Shown piece after piece: positions 7,196 through 13,640 of a stretch of DNA of 13,640 nucleotides; position 1 is the first letter of the stretch, and each line of letters begins with the position of its first letter. The stretch is taken from NCBI GenBank assembly GCA_947475855.1, contig CANJPN010000118.1, forward strand, positions 1 to 13,640, written 5' to 3'. Source of the DNA: Bradyrhizobiaceae bacterium. GTDB taxonomy: Bacteria; Pseudomonadota; Alphaproteobacteria; Rhizobiales; Hyphomicrobiaceae. The position numbers and the translations under genes were made by a program. The notes under the pieces are model-generated. The model saw only the letters and a list, made by a program, of their open reading frames with translations, searched no databases and had not been told where the DNA came from.

Positions 7196-8617
7196 TCACG
7201 GGAACCGCTGCATCCAGCCCACGATCGTGCGTGTCCGCGGCGAGAACAGCTTGGGCGTGTACCAAGCGCCGGCGACGCGCTTCGACACCTCCGAGAGTGT
7301 CGGATAGGGCGCGATGATCGAGGCCATGTCGCCGACGGTGAGCTTCTTCTTCACGGCCAACACCCAGGGCAGGATCAGCTCGCCCGCGCTCTTGCCGACG
7401 ATCGTCGCGCCGATGATCGTGCCATTGCGGGCGACGACCGCCTTTATGAAGCCTTCGGTAGCGCGCTCGGCCTGAGCGCGGTCGTTCTCGGCGAACGGCC
7501 ATTTGAGAGCGGAGGCAGATGCATCGCGCGCCTTGGCAGCGCTCTCACTCAGGCCGACATGGGCGAGCTCGGGCGCCGTGTACGTGACCCAGGGCACTGC
7601 GTCGTAGCTGACCTTGGCTGGCAGGTTGAACACTGCATTTCGTATGACGATGCCGGCATGATATGCGGCCATGTGCGTGAATTGATAGCCACCGACGACG
7701 TCGCCGATCGCGAACACCCGCTTGTTGGTGGTGCGCAGACGGTGATCGACGTTGATGCCCGCGCGAGTGTGCTCGATGCCGGCGGCTTCGAGACCGAGGC
7801 TGCCGACGTTGGCGCGACGACCGGCTGCAACCAGCAGATGGGTGCCGCGGATCGTGCGCATGCCGCCCGCGATCTCGATGCTCACGCCGACACCATTGCC
7901 TTCCTTGGCGGCGCTGGTGACCTTCGCGCCTTCCAGGATCTCGACACCTTCCGACAATAGCTTCTCACGCACGACGGCGACGGCCTCGGGGTCGTCCTTC
8001 GGCAGAATGGTTGCTGCCTCCAGCACCACGACGTTGCACCCCAGACGACGGTGCGCCTGCGCCAGCTCGAGCCCGATCGGCCCACCGCCGATCACGATCA
8101 GTCGCGGCGGCGCCTCGCCCAGCTCGAAGATCGTCTCGTTGGTGAGGATGGGAACGTCGCCAATCCCGGCGATCGGCGGAACGAAGGCGGAGGAGCCCGT
8201 GGCGATCACGAATCGGCGCGCCTCGATCTGGTGCTCGCCGGCCTGTAGCAGCGTCGGAGAAACGAAATGCGCTGCGGCCTTGATCACGTTGACGCCGAGG
8301 CCGGTAAACCGCTCTACGGAATCATGCGGGGCGATGCGCGCGATGGTGCCGTGAACGTGGCCTTTCACGCGGGCGAAATCGATGTAGGGCTCGTGGCCGT
8401 TGACGCCGACCTTGCCGGACTCGCGCACGGTCTGCGCCGCTTCGCCTGCCGCGATCAGCGCCTTGGATGGAACGCAACCGGTGTTGAGGCAATCGCCGCC
8501 CATCTTGTGCTTCTCGATGAGGACGACGCGCGCGCCCATTTGTGCCGCGCCCGCGGCCACCGACAAGCCACCGGACCCGCCACCAATCACCGCGATGTCT
8601 GTGTCTATCCTCGACAT
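7196..8617 (-). CDS. MerA-like FAD-dependent pyridine nucleotide-disulfide oxidoreductase
   Basis: A 473-residue class I flavoprotein disulfide reductase. It has the FAD-binding GGGSGG at 12-17, the redox-active disulfide Cys43/Cys48 in GGDCLNTGCVPSK, a second Rossmann motif GGGPIGLELA for NAD(P)H, the FAD motif AIGDVVGG and a C-terminal dimerisation domain. The catalytic His-Pro of dihydrolipoamide dehydrogenase is replaced: the motif reads PYPTLSE, with Tyr at the His position as in mercuric reductase. Yet the C-terminal Cys-Cys pair and the N-terminal metal-binding domain of true MerA are absent, so neither Lpd nor Hg(II) reductase activity is likely. ATG at 8617 is fixed by GGAGG at 8623-8627 and the start of the Rossmann fold; the frame stays open to 8902. 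The VTT gene follows 88 bases later. Substrate unknown. Confidence 0.93.
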   Translation of the reverse strand: MSRIDTDIAVIGGGSGGLSVAAGAAQMGARVVLIEKHKMGGDCLNTGCVPSKALIAAGEAAQTVRESGKVGVNGHEPYIDFARVKGHVHGTIARIAPHDSVERFTGLGVNVIKAAAHFVSPTLLQAGEHQIEARRFVIATGSSAFVPPIAGIGDVPILTNETIFELGEAPPRLIVIGGGPIGLELAQAHRRLGCNVVVLEAATILPKDDPEAVAVVREKLLSEGVEILEGAKVTSAAKEGNGVGVSIEIAGGMRTIRGTHLLVAAGRRANVGSLGLEAAGIEHTRAGINVDHRLRTTNKRVFAIGDVVGGYQFTHMAAYHAGIVIRNAVFNLPAKVSYDAVPWVTYTAPELAHVGLSESAAKARDASASALKWPFAENDRAQAERATEGFIKAVVARNGTIIGATIVGKSAGELILPWVLAVKKKLTVGDMASIIAPYPTLSEVSKRVAGAWYTPKLFSPRTRTIVGWMQRFP

Positions 8618-8672
8618 GATTTCCTCCGACGTCCGCTTTTTTTGCTCGATTGAACTGCTGCACCCACAAGGC

Positions 8673-9122
8673 TCAGAGGTCCTCGATCCTCGGCCAGCAC
8701 GCTGCGATCTCGCCACCGACGATCTCCGCGCTTTCATCAACCGGGCGGCTCGCAGGGCGCATGAAGCGAACCCGGACGACCACCCCGGTGCGCTCAACGA
8801 TTGCGTTGCACTCCATCTGCGTTCCTGGGACAGCAACGTCGATTGCGGCTGCCAGCATGGTGTGGAGGCGAGTGGCGATCTCTCTCTCGTTGCCAAGCAC
8901 ATCGAGGTCGTCGAGAATGCAGCACGCGATGCGGACGCGCCTCTCGAATGCGCGATGACGATTAGCCTCGACGGCTTCCTCGATTAGCTGGGTCAAATCG
9001 ATGATCTCGATCACAACGGACTGCGCGCGATGCGACTCTCGGAGTGCGGCGGCGGCGATAGCCGGGGATTGGCGCTGATTGCCGGGTTCTTTGCCGCGCT
9101 CGATGTGCGTAATCTTCCTCAT
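8673..9122 (-). CDS. Small protein resembling a degenerate histidine-kinase ATPase module
   Basis: A 149-residue cytoplasmic protein without a signal peptide or membrane helix. Residues about 42-120 run like the start of an HATPase domain: IDLTQLIEEAVEANRHRA, then LDDLDVLGNEREIATRLHTML, AAAIDVAVPGTQ, and the strand GVVVRVRF. The key N-box Asn is missing (AAAI where kinases have NAI) and no DxGxG box follows, so ATP binding is doubtful. No phospho-acceptor His domain is present. The ATG at 9122 has AAGGAG at 9129-9134. An open frame continues far upstream to 10157, but that part lies antisense-frame to the patatin gene and is not real. It sits between the patatin and flavoprotein genes in the same direction. 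The resemblance is by eye; otherwise it is a hypothetical protein. Confidence 0.75.
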   Translation of the reverse strand: MRKITHIERGKEPGNQRQSPAIAAAALRESHRAQSVVIEIIDLTQLIEEAVEANRHRAFERRVRIACCILDDLDVLGNEREIATRLHTMLAAAIDVAVPGTQMECNAIVERTGVVVRVRFMRPASRPVDESAEIVGGEIAACWPRIEDL

Positions 9123-9220
9123 GACCAACTCCTTGGTTTCACGCCTGCTGTTGTTTTGAAGGTAGCGTCGGCCCTGTCTTCGATGAAATGCTTGTTGACT
9201 CACGTACCGATGCGTACGGG

Positions 9221-10465
9221 CTATTGACCCCCGCGCGTGCGCGGAGTCGCTGCAAGCGTGGCCTGCTGACGCTTGGCTGGCACAATCGGAGCGGCGTGGT
9301 CGGCGGCCTTCACCTGCCAGTCTTCGCCCACCTCGTGCAGCACCACGCCGTCGAGGCTGTCGAACTCGCCACGCCAGGGCGCGCGTTCGATCGCGCGCAT
9401 CGCATGGGCATAGCCCGCCGACCAGCGGCGCTGGATGCCCGACGCGCTGAAGTCGACGTCCTTGGTCTGGTCGTCGTGATCGAGGCTCGGCGCCATCAGC
9501 CGCACGATGTGCATCCGGGTCGGGCAACCATGTGCCACAAGCTCCTGCACGCGCGGGCGGTCGAGCACGTCCTGGGGAAGCAGCTCCGACAGCTCCTCGA
9601 TCACATGGCGCAAGCGATGCGTCTGGCTCTGTCGCGCGATGTGGTTTGCGACCCGGCTCGAGTACTGGACGTCCTTCTGGCGGTGCGCCACCTCCCACAT
9701 CGACTCCGGCTCGCGCCCGACGGGGTTCCACAGATGCACTGCAAACACCAGAGAATCGAAGCGCGGGTAGTCGTCGAAGATCGCTTCGGCAGGCGTGTTG
9801 GATAGGATGCCGCCGTCCCAATACAGCTCGCCATCGATACGCACAGCAGGGAACGCAGGCGGCAGTGCGCCCGAGGCCATGATGTGGCGCACGTCGAGGG
9901 CCAAGTCGCGGCTGTCGAAATAACGCATCTGGCTGGTGCGCACGAGCGCCGCACCGATGGTGAGCCGCGGTCCGCTGCGATTGATGCGCTCGAAGTCGAC
10001 CAGTTCCTCTAGCGTGCGGCGAAGCGGCTCGGTCGAGTAGTAGCCGGCATTGTCGGCGCCGAGCTTGATATGACCGCCCAGATGCGCCCAAGGGTTGGGC
10101 GAGAAGAAGCCGGGGATGCCGCAGCTCACGGTTTGCACGAAGGATAGGCTCTGCCACACGCTCTCATCGACGCCGATCGGGAGCTTGTGCTTCGACACGC
10201 GCGTCCAGAATGCCTCGAGCGCCGGCAGGCGATCCTCGGGCGCATTGCCGGCGATAAGGCTCGCGTTGATGGCTCCGATCGACGTGCCGATGATCCATTC
10301 GGGCTCGATCCCGCTTTCGTGCAGCGCTTGGAACACGCCGGCCTGAAAGGCACCGAGCGCTCCGCCGCCCTGGAACACGACGACGATGCGGCCGGCGTCG
10401 GCGGCGCGATGCTTTGCGCCATTGCTCTTCGTGGGTTTGCTGGATGAAGACATATCGCGTGCCAT
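9221..10465 (-). CDS. Patatin-like phospholipase, probably with C-terminal DUF3734 region
   Basis: A 414-residue protein with the patatin serine-lipase fold. Residues 33-38 are the oxyanion-hole GGGALG, Ser62 is the nucleophile in GTSIG (60-64), and Asp217 in DGG (217-219) completes the Ser-Asp dyad. The roughly 150 residues after the catalytic domain match in length and style the DUF3734 extension seen in many proteobacterial patatins. It hydrolyses acyl esters, probably of lipids; some bacterial patatin-like enzymes degrade stored polyhydroxybutyrate, and the nearby bdhA makes that worth considering. There is no signal peptide, so it is cytoplasmic. ATG at 10465 is chosen over 10492 because AGGAG at 10472-10476 is 6 bases away. 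It lies 147 bases after the peroxiredoxin-like gene and 98 before the small HATPase-like gene. Confidence 0.93.
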   Translation of the reverse strand: MARDMSSSSKPTKSNGAKHRAADAGRIVVVFQGGGALGAFQAGVFQALHESGIEPEWIIGTSIGAINASLIAGNAPEDRLPALEAFWTRVSKHKLPIGVDESVWQSLSFVQTVSCGIPGFFSPNPWAHLGGHIKLGADNAGYYSTEPLRRTLEELVDFERINRSGPRLTIGAALVRTSQMRYFDSRDLALDVRHIMASGALPPAFPAVRIDGELYWDGGILSNTPAEAIFDDYPRFDSLVFAVHLWNPVGREPESMWEVAHRQKDVQYSSRVANHIARQSQTHRLRHVIEELSELLPQDVLDRPRVQELVAHGCPTRMHIVRLMAPSLDHDDQTKDVDFSASGIQRRWSAGYAHAMRAIERAPWRGEFDSLDGVVLHEVGEDWQVKAADHAAPIVPAKRQQATLAATPRTRGGQ

Positions 10466-10612
10466 GGCTCGCTCCTGTTGATCCTGGCGCATGAAGGCGC
10501 GCCCACTGGCCGGCTCGGCTCAGCATCAACTGTGGCGGATGGCGGGTGTGGTGAGAAATGCCATGTGGCGCAGGATTCGATAGCCGGCGTGCATGCGCGG
10601 CCGTGTGCGAGA

Positions 10613-11317
10613 TCAGACGCTGAGCGCTGCCTCGATCTGCTCGAGCGTCATGCGCTTGCGGAAATCCGGGTTCACGAACCCGGCCTTGATCCGCCGGTTG
10701 CTGTCGACCACATAGGTCGCCGGGATTGGCAGGAACCAGCCTTCCCGCCCCTGGTAACGCGGCAGGTCGATGTCGAGTCCGCGATAGATCTCGATGACCT
10801 CGGGATCGACGGCCACCACCAACCCCAGCGAAAGCGTGTAGCCGAGATCGACATCCGTCAGCACCCGGAACGGTAGCCCATTCTCGGCAACCATCTCGTC
10901 CCTGTTCTCGCCGGTTTCAGGCATGATCGAAACGATTTCCACGTGCCGCTGCCGCAGGTGACCGGCGGCCCGCATCAGCGCTCGCAGCTCGAGTCGGCAA
11001 TAGGGGCACCAGTGCCCTCGATTGAAGCTGACGACGAGAGGCCCCTGCGCCAGCAGTTGCTGCAGGTGAACGATCCGGCCGGTGTTGTCTGGCAGCGCGA
11101 ATGCCGGCAACTCTTCACCGATAGCGGGAGCGCTGTGACCGGCGCCCGCGTTCTCCAGCCGCGCCACCAGGCGGTCATAAGCGGTGAGGACGTCGGGAAG
11201 AATCTCGCTCGAGCGGGCAACATATGCCGCCAACTTCTCATCGAGCGGCGCGTCCATGACATCTGCCCGGTCGAGGGCCTTCGCCAACATCTGTGCGTCC
11301 TGCTGCCGATCCGTCAC
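10613..11317 (-). CDS. CXXC peroxiredoxin-like (AhpC/TSA family) protein, copy 1
   Basis: A 234-residue protein of the AhpC/TSA thioredoxin-fold family, PRX-like group with a CXXC motif. The motif is NRGHWCPYC, Cys104 and Cys107, placed after the strand GPLVVSF; the second Cys corresponds to the peroxidatic Cys of ordinary peroxiredoxins in this group. The C-terminal part LPIPATYVVD followed by the IKAGFVNPDFRKR segment is typical. An N-terminal helical region of about 80 residues precedes the fold. The start is GTG at 11317, because AGGAGG at 11327-11332 lies 9 bases before it; the ATG at 11365 has no such site and would place the Shine-Dalgarno inside the coding region. Its length equals the paralog at 12581-13285. 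It is probably the first gene of the minus-strand run and divergent from the second LysR gene. Likely a thiol peroxidase or disulfide reductase. Confidence 0.9.
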   Translation of the reverse strand: MTDRQQDAQMLAKALDRADVMDAPLDEKLAAYVARSSEILPDVLTAYDRLVARLENAGAGHSAPAIGEELPAFALPDNTGRIVHLQQLLAQGPLVVSFNRGHWCPYCRLELRALMRAAGHLRQRHVEIVSIMPETGENRDEMVAENGLPFRVLTDVDLGYTLSLGLVVAVDPEVIEIYRGLDIDLPRYQGREGWFLPIPATYVVDSNRRIKAGFVNPDFRKRMTLEQIEAALSV

Positions 11318-11626
11318 AACGCACCGCCTCCTGTTGTTCGTGTCGCATCCCCTCGCTGCATCCACGCGAGACGGAGATCATCGCGAAGGTGGTAAGATCT
11401 AACACTTTCCCCGATAGCTTTGGTGCATGGAATCCCAACCTGGACCGCCACACTTCGATGCGCGAGATACTGGCCGACCCGATAGGGCAAACCGAATAAA
11501 AGTAAGGCTGTTGAGCATGACTTTGCAGAACAGAGCTTTCAAATTTGCCCAGTCAATTATGTAAGTGGTATACAGCGCTTATACACAGAACTACTCAGGC
11601 ATGCTCCGGGCTGAGACGAGGCAATC
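11318..11626. promoter_or_regulatory. Divergent control region between peroxiredoxin-like gene and LysR regulator
   Basis: This 309-base gap has no credible gene. It must hold the promoter of the minus-strand run starting at 11317 and of the LysR gene at 11627. Its right part (about 11490-11590) is clearly more AT-rich than the surrounding genes and contains a dyad at 11568-11584. I cannot place -35 and -10 boxes with confidence on either strand. Confidence 0.6.
11568..11584. promoter_or_regulatory. GTATA-N7-TATAC dyad, candidate LysR box
   Basis: An exact inverted repeat GTATA/TATAC around seven bases, containing a T-N11-A core (TACAGCGCTTATA), the sequence form bound by LysR regulators. 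It lies 42 bases upstream of the LysR start at 11627, a usual place for autoregulation. It is about 250 bases from the divergent peroxiredoxin-like start, so control of that gene would need a second site or a distant promoter. Confidence 0.4.
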
Positions 11627-12541
11627 ATGGAGATGCATCAAGTCCGCTATTTTCTGGCGGTGGCACGGACCCTTAACTTCACGCAGGCGGCAGACGAGTG
11701 CAACGTCTCCCAGCCGTCGCTGTCGCGCGCCATCATCAAGCTTGAAGAGGAGTTGGGCGGCGACCTGTTTAGACGCGAGCGCTCCCTCACCCACCTGACT
11801 GAGCTCGGTCGCATGATGCAGCCGCTGCTCCAGCAAACCTACGATGCAGCCGTATCCGCCAAGATGCTGGCGACCTCCTATCGGAAGGGCGGTGTGGCAC
11901 CGCTCAGACTGGCGCTGTCGAGCACTGTAGACATGCGCCTGTTGATCCAGCCGCTTGCCGGACTCATGGAGGCCTTGCCCGGTGTCGAGCTGAAGTTTTT
12001 CCGCGGATCGGCACCGGACGTCGCCAGTCAGGTCAAAGCCGGAGACTTCGAGTTGGGACTTGCCGGACCGCTCGAAGAAGACTGGGACCGCTTCAAGAGC
12101 TGGGTTCTCTTCACTTGCCCGCTCCACCTTATCGTGCACCGGACGCACCGGCTGGCCAATAGCGAGTCCGTCATGCTGCGCGATCTCGTCGATGAACGCC
12201 TGCTCGGTCGGCCCTATTGCGAGGTGTCGTCGCGCTTCTCCGAGATCCTGGCACAAAGCAACCTTCGCCAGGCGCCAGGCGACCTTCTGGCCTCCGATGC
12301 TGACACGTTGGAGATGATCAGGGCCAACCTCGGTATCAGCATCATGCCCGCCGCCACGCAGCGACATGAGGATCTGAAATCGCTGCCTATCACCGACTTA
12401 GATCTCGAGGCGCCGACGCTGCTCTATTCGGTGGCCGGACGGCAGCATTCCCCGGCGGCGGCTGCCCTCATCCAGCTCGTCCGGTCCGCGAACTGGAAGC
12501 AGTTATTGGCTGCGAACGAGGGCACGGCACCGTCGCTTTGA
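11627..12541 (+). CDS. LysR-family transcriptional regulator with an OxyR-like cysteine position
   Basis: A 304-residue LysR-type regulator. The winged helix-turn-helix is at about residues 16-40 (NFTQAADECNVSQPSLSRAI), with LEEELGGDLFRRE and LTELGR following. The effector domain has cysteines at 164 and 198; Cys198, in GRPYCEVSSRF, falls where OxyR has its sensing Cys199, but the resolving Cys nine residues later is absent. Location between two peroxiredoxin-like genes suggests a thiol- or peroxide-related signal, though a small-molecule ligand is equally possible. ATG at 11627 has GAGG at 11618-11621; an ATG at 11633 is an alternative giving MHQVRYF. It is 39 bases ahead of peroxiredoxin-like copy 2, probably in one transcript, and divergent from the seven-gene run. 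Confidence 0.93.
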   Translation: MEMHQVRYFLAVARTLNFTQAADECNVSQPSLSRAIIKLEEELGGDLFRRERSLTHLTELGRMMQPLLQQTYDAAVSAKMLATSYRKGGVAPLRLALSSTVDMRLLIQPLAGLMEALPGVELKFFRGSAPDVASQVKAGDFELGLAGPLEEDWDRFKSWVLFTCPLHLIVHRTHRLANSESVMLRDLVDERLLGRPYCEVSSRFSEILAQSNLRQAPGDLLASDADTLEMIRANLGISIMPAATQRHEDLKSLPITDLDLEAPTLLYSVAGRQHSPAAAALIQLVRSANWKQLLAANEGTAPSL

Positions 12542-12580
12542 CTGTGCCGATCCACGTTAGCCGTGCGAAGGACGGGTGCC

Positions 12581-13285
12581 ATGAGCGGAATGTCGATTGC
12601 AGAGGAGCTGGAACGCTGCACCAACCGATGCCGCAACATGGACGCGCCGCTCGCCGCACGTCTTGAAGCGTTAGCAGTAGATGTTGCCTCGCTCGCACCC
12701 GATTTCACCGAGATCGTCGAGCGGATGATCGCCAGACTCCGGACAGCCGAGGTGGGTCAAAGCGCGCCGCAGCGCGGTGAGCCCATGCCTCCGTTCTTGC
12801 TCCCGGACCAGGCCAGCCGCCTCATCTCCCTCGACAGCCTGCTCGCCGAGGGTCCGGTCGTGCTGTCGGTCAACCGTGGTGGCTGGTGCCCCTATTGCCG
12901 CATCAACGCCGACGCGCTGGCGCAGCTGTCACCGAAGGTGGCAGCTCGGCATGCTCGGATTGTGGCGATCACGCCAGACCTTGCCCAGTTCAACGCCGAA
13001 CTCCGAGCGGATTCAAAAGCGGATTTCCCAATCCTGACCGATCTCGACAACGGCTATGCCTTGGAGGTTGGCGTTGCTTTCAAGGTACCAGAGGAAAAGC
13101 GCAAGGCTATGACAGCTGCCGGCTGGGACATCTCGCACTCGCAGGCTAGCGATGCCTGGGTTCTGCCGATACCCGCCACCTTCGTCGTCGGACGAGATGG
13201 GATCGTGCTGGAGCGCTTCATCGATCCTGATTACCGCAAGCGGGCGACGCATGAGGCGATTATGGCGGCACTTTCATCGACGTGA
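12581..13285 (+). CDS. CXXC peroxiredoxin-like (AhpC/TSA family) protein, copy 2
   Basis: A 234-residue paralog of the product of 10613-11317, with the same length and domain order. It has an N-terminal helical region, the GPVVLSV strand, NRGGWCPYC with Cys103 and Cys106, FPILTDLDNGYAL, and the shared C-terminal LPIPATFVV and FIDPDYRKR segments. The second Cys of CXXC corresponds to the peroxidatic position in this group, so a thiol-dependent peroxidase or disulfide reductase is the best guess. The ATG at 12581 has AAGGAC at 12568-12573 and gives a length matching copy 1; an upstream frame start at 12563 lacks a site. It follows the LysR gene by 39 bases in the same direction. Compared with copy 1, the segment after the CXXC helix and the stretch around residues 165-185 have diverged, so substrates may differ. 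Confidence 0.91.
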   Translation: MSGMSIAEELERCTNRCRNMDAPLAARLEALAVDVASLAPDFTEIVERMIARLRTAEVGQSAPQRGEPMPPFLLPDQASRLISLDSLLAEGPVVLSVNRGGWCPYCRINADALAQLSPKVAARHARIVAITPDLAQFNAELRADSKADFPILTDLDNGYALEVGVAFKVPEEKRKAMTAAGWDISHSQASDAWVLPIPATFVVGRDGIVLERFIDPDYRKRATHEAIMAALSST

Positions 13286-13640
13286 TTTGTGTCATGAGCC
13301 AAGCAATGCGCCAACCCGACGCGCTCTATGAGCGGGTTTGCGGTCAAAATCTTAGTGCGACGACTGGAGTCCGGATCCGCGGATGCTGCGGAAGCGCTGG
13401 CACCAACTATATCTTCGTCCGCACGACCTCCAGCAGCGGACACAAGAATGGGAGTATGCCGACGGAAAACCGGGCACGGATATGGCCCGAACCCGAGATC
13501 GCGGCTGCGGCGCGGCCACTCATCGTATCGGGCATAGAGCGGACTCGTTGGAAACGAGTCGCCACGCCCTCATCTCGCATGGCCGGACCTGGCTGTCGCC
13601 TTCCATAACCTGGCCTTCTGTTGGCACCGGGTGACACTTG
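13286..13640. other. No supported gene in the last 355 bases
   Basis: After the stop of the peroxiredoxin-like gene I see no convincing gene. One plus-strand frame opens with a GTG overlapping that stop (13282) and runs 108 codons, but its translation shows no domain, has no ribosome binding site and reads like out-of-frame GC-rich DNA. A hairpin at 13313-13338 is described separately. Confidence 0.45.
13313..13338 (+). terminator. Candidate terminator hairpin after the LysR-peroxiredoxin-like operon
   Basis: CGCTC (13322-13326) and GAGCG (13330-13334) form a tight stem with a three-base loop. AACC at 13313-13316 can pair with GGTT at 13335-13338 outside it, leaving a bulge. It starts 28 bases after the stop of the peroxiredoxin-like gene. 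No T-run follows directly, so the call rests on position and stem. Confidence 0.35.

Noticed and set aside
7196..8617. Mercury resistance locus
   Set aside because: The flavoprotein lacks the MerA metal-binding cysteines, and no merR, merT or merP is present.
7196..8902. A longer 568-residue version of the flavoprotein
   Set aside because: The extra 95 residues have no similarity to the MerA N-terminal domain, overlap the small upstream gene and lack a start signal, while 8617 has a clear GGAGG.
8673..10157. A 494-codon minus-strand open frame covering the small HATPase-like gene and much of the patatin region
   Set aside because: The upstream 345 codons are an out-of-frame reading of the patatin gene, rich in Arg, Ala and Pro. 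Only the last 149 codons, starting at 9122 with a ribosome binding site, look real.
13282..13608. A 108-codon frame overlapping the stop of peroxiredoxin-like copy 2
   Set aside because: The overlapping GTG hints at coupling, but there is no ribosome binding site and the translation has no domain or coding-like composition.

Overview
The window is high-GC DNA with dense, closely packed genes preceded by AGGAG-type ribosome binding sites. The gene families (LysR regulators, a patatin next to 3-hydroxybutyrate dehydrogenase, a VTT protein next to a MerA-like flavoprotein, CXXC peroxiredoxin-like proteins) suggest an alphaproteobacterium, probably Hyphomicrobiales (rhizobia/Bradyrhizobium-like). 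That placement rests on gene style and recognised families, not on a search. I see no rRNA, tRNA, CRISPR array, transposase or phage gene.

Layout. Positions 1-404 hold no supportable gene. A LysR regulator (405-1307, minus) is divergent from a two-gene plus-strand operon: an AhpD-like carboxymuconolactone decarboxylase family protein (1427-2038) and a translationally coupled FMN-binding PPOX-family protein (2048-2668). Next come two divergently transcribed exported proteins, a DUF302 protein (2700-3200, minus) and a periplasmic cupin (3471-3947, plus). A 229-base non-coding stretch (3948-4176) follows and carries five successive stem-loops.

The core is a run of seven minus-strand genes read from about 11317 down to 4177: CXXC peroxiredoxin-like protein, patatin-like phospholipase, a small protein resembling a degenerate histidine-kinase ATPase module, MerA-like FAD oxidoreductase, TVP38/TMEM64 (VTT) membrane protein, 3-hydroxybutyrate dehydrogenase and MFS transporter. 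Gaps are about 50-150 bases and each start has a good ribosome binding site, so one or two transcripts are likely. Divergent from it is a second LysR regulator (11627-12541, plus), followed 39 bases later by a second CXXC peroxiredoxin-like paralog (12581-13285). The last 355 bases hold one hairpin and no supported gene.

How it may work together (inference). The regulator between the two peroxiredoxin-like genes has a cysteine that appears to line up with the sensing cysteine of OxyR, so a thiol- or peroxide-responsive regulon is plausible. Within the large operon the patatin could release acyl groups or 3-hydroxybutyrate from lipid or polyhydroxybutyrate. The dehydrogenase, with every substrate-binding residue I could check in place, would oxidise 3-hydroxybutyrate to acetoacetate and make NADH. 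The flavoprotein, VTT protein and exporter would add redox and membrane functions. The left half, with its AhpD-like, flavin-binding and exported cupin proteins, also fits redox or detoxification work.
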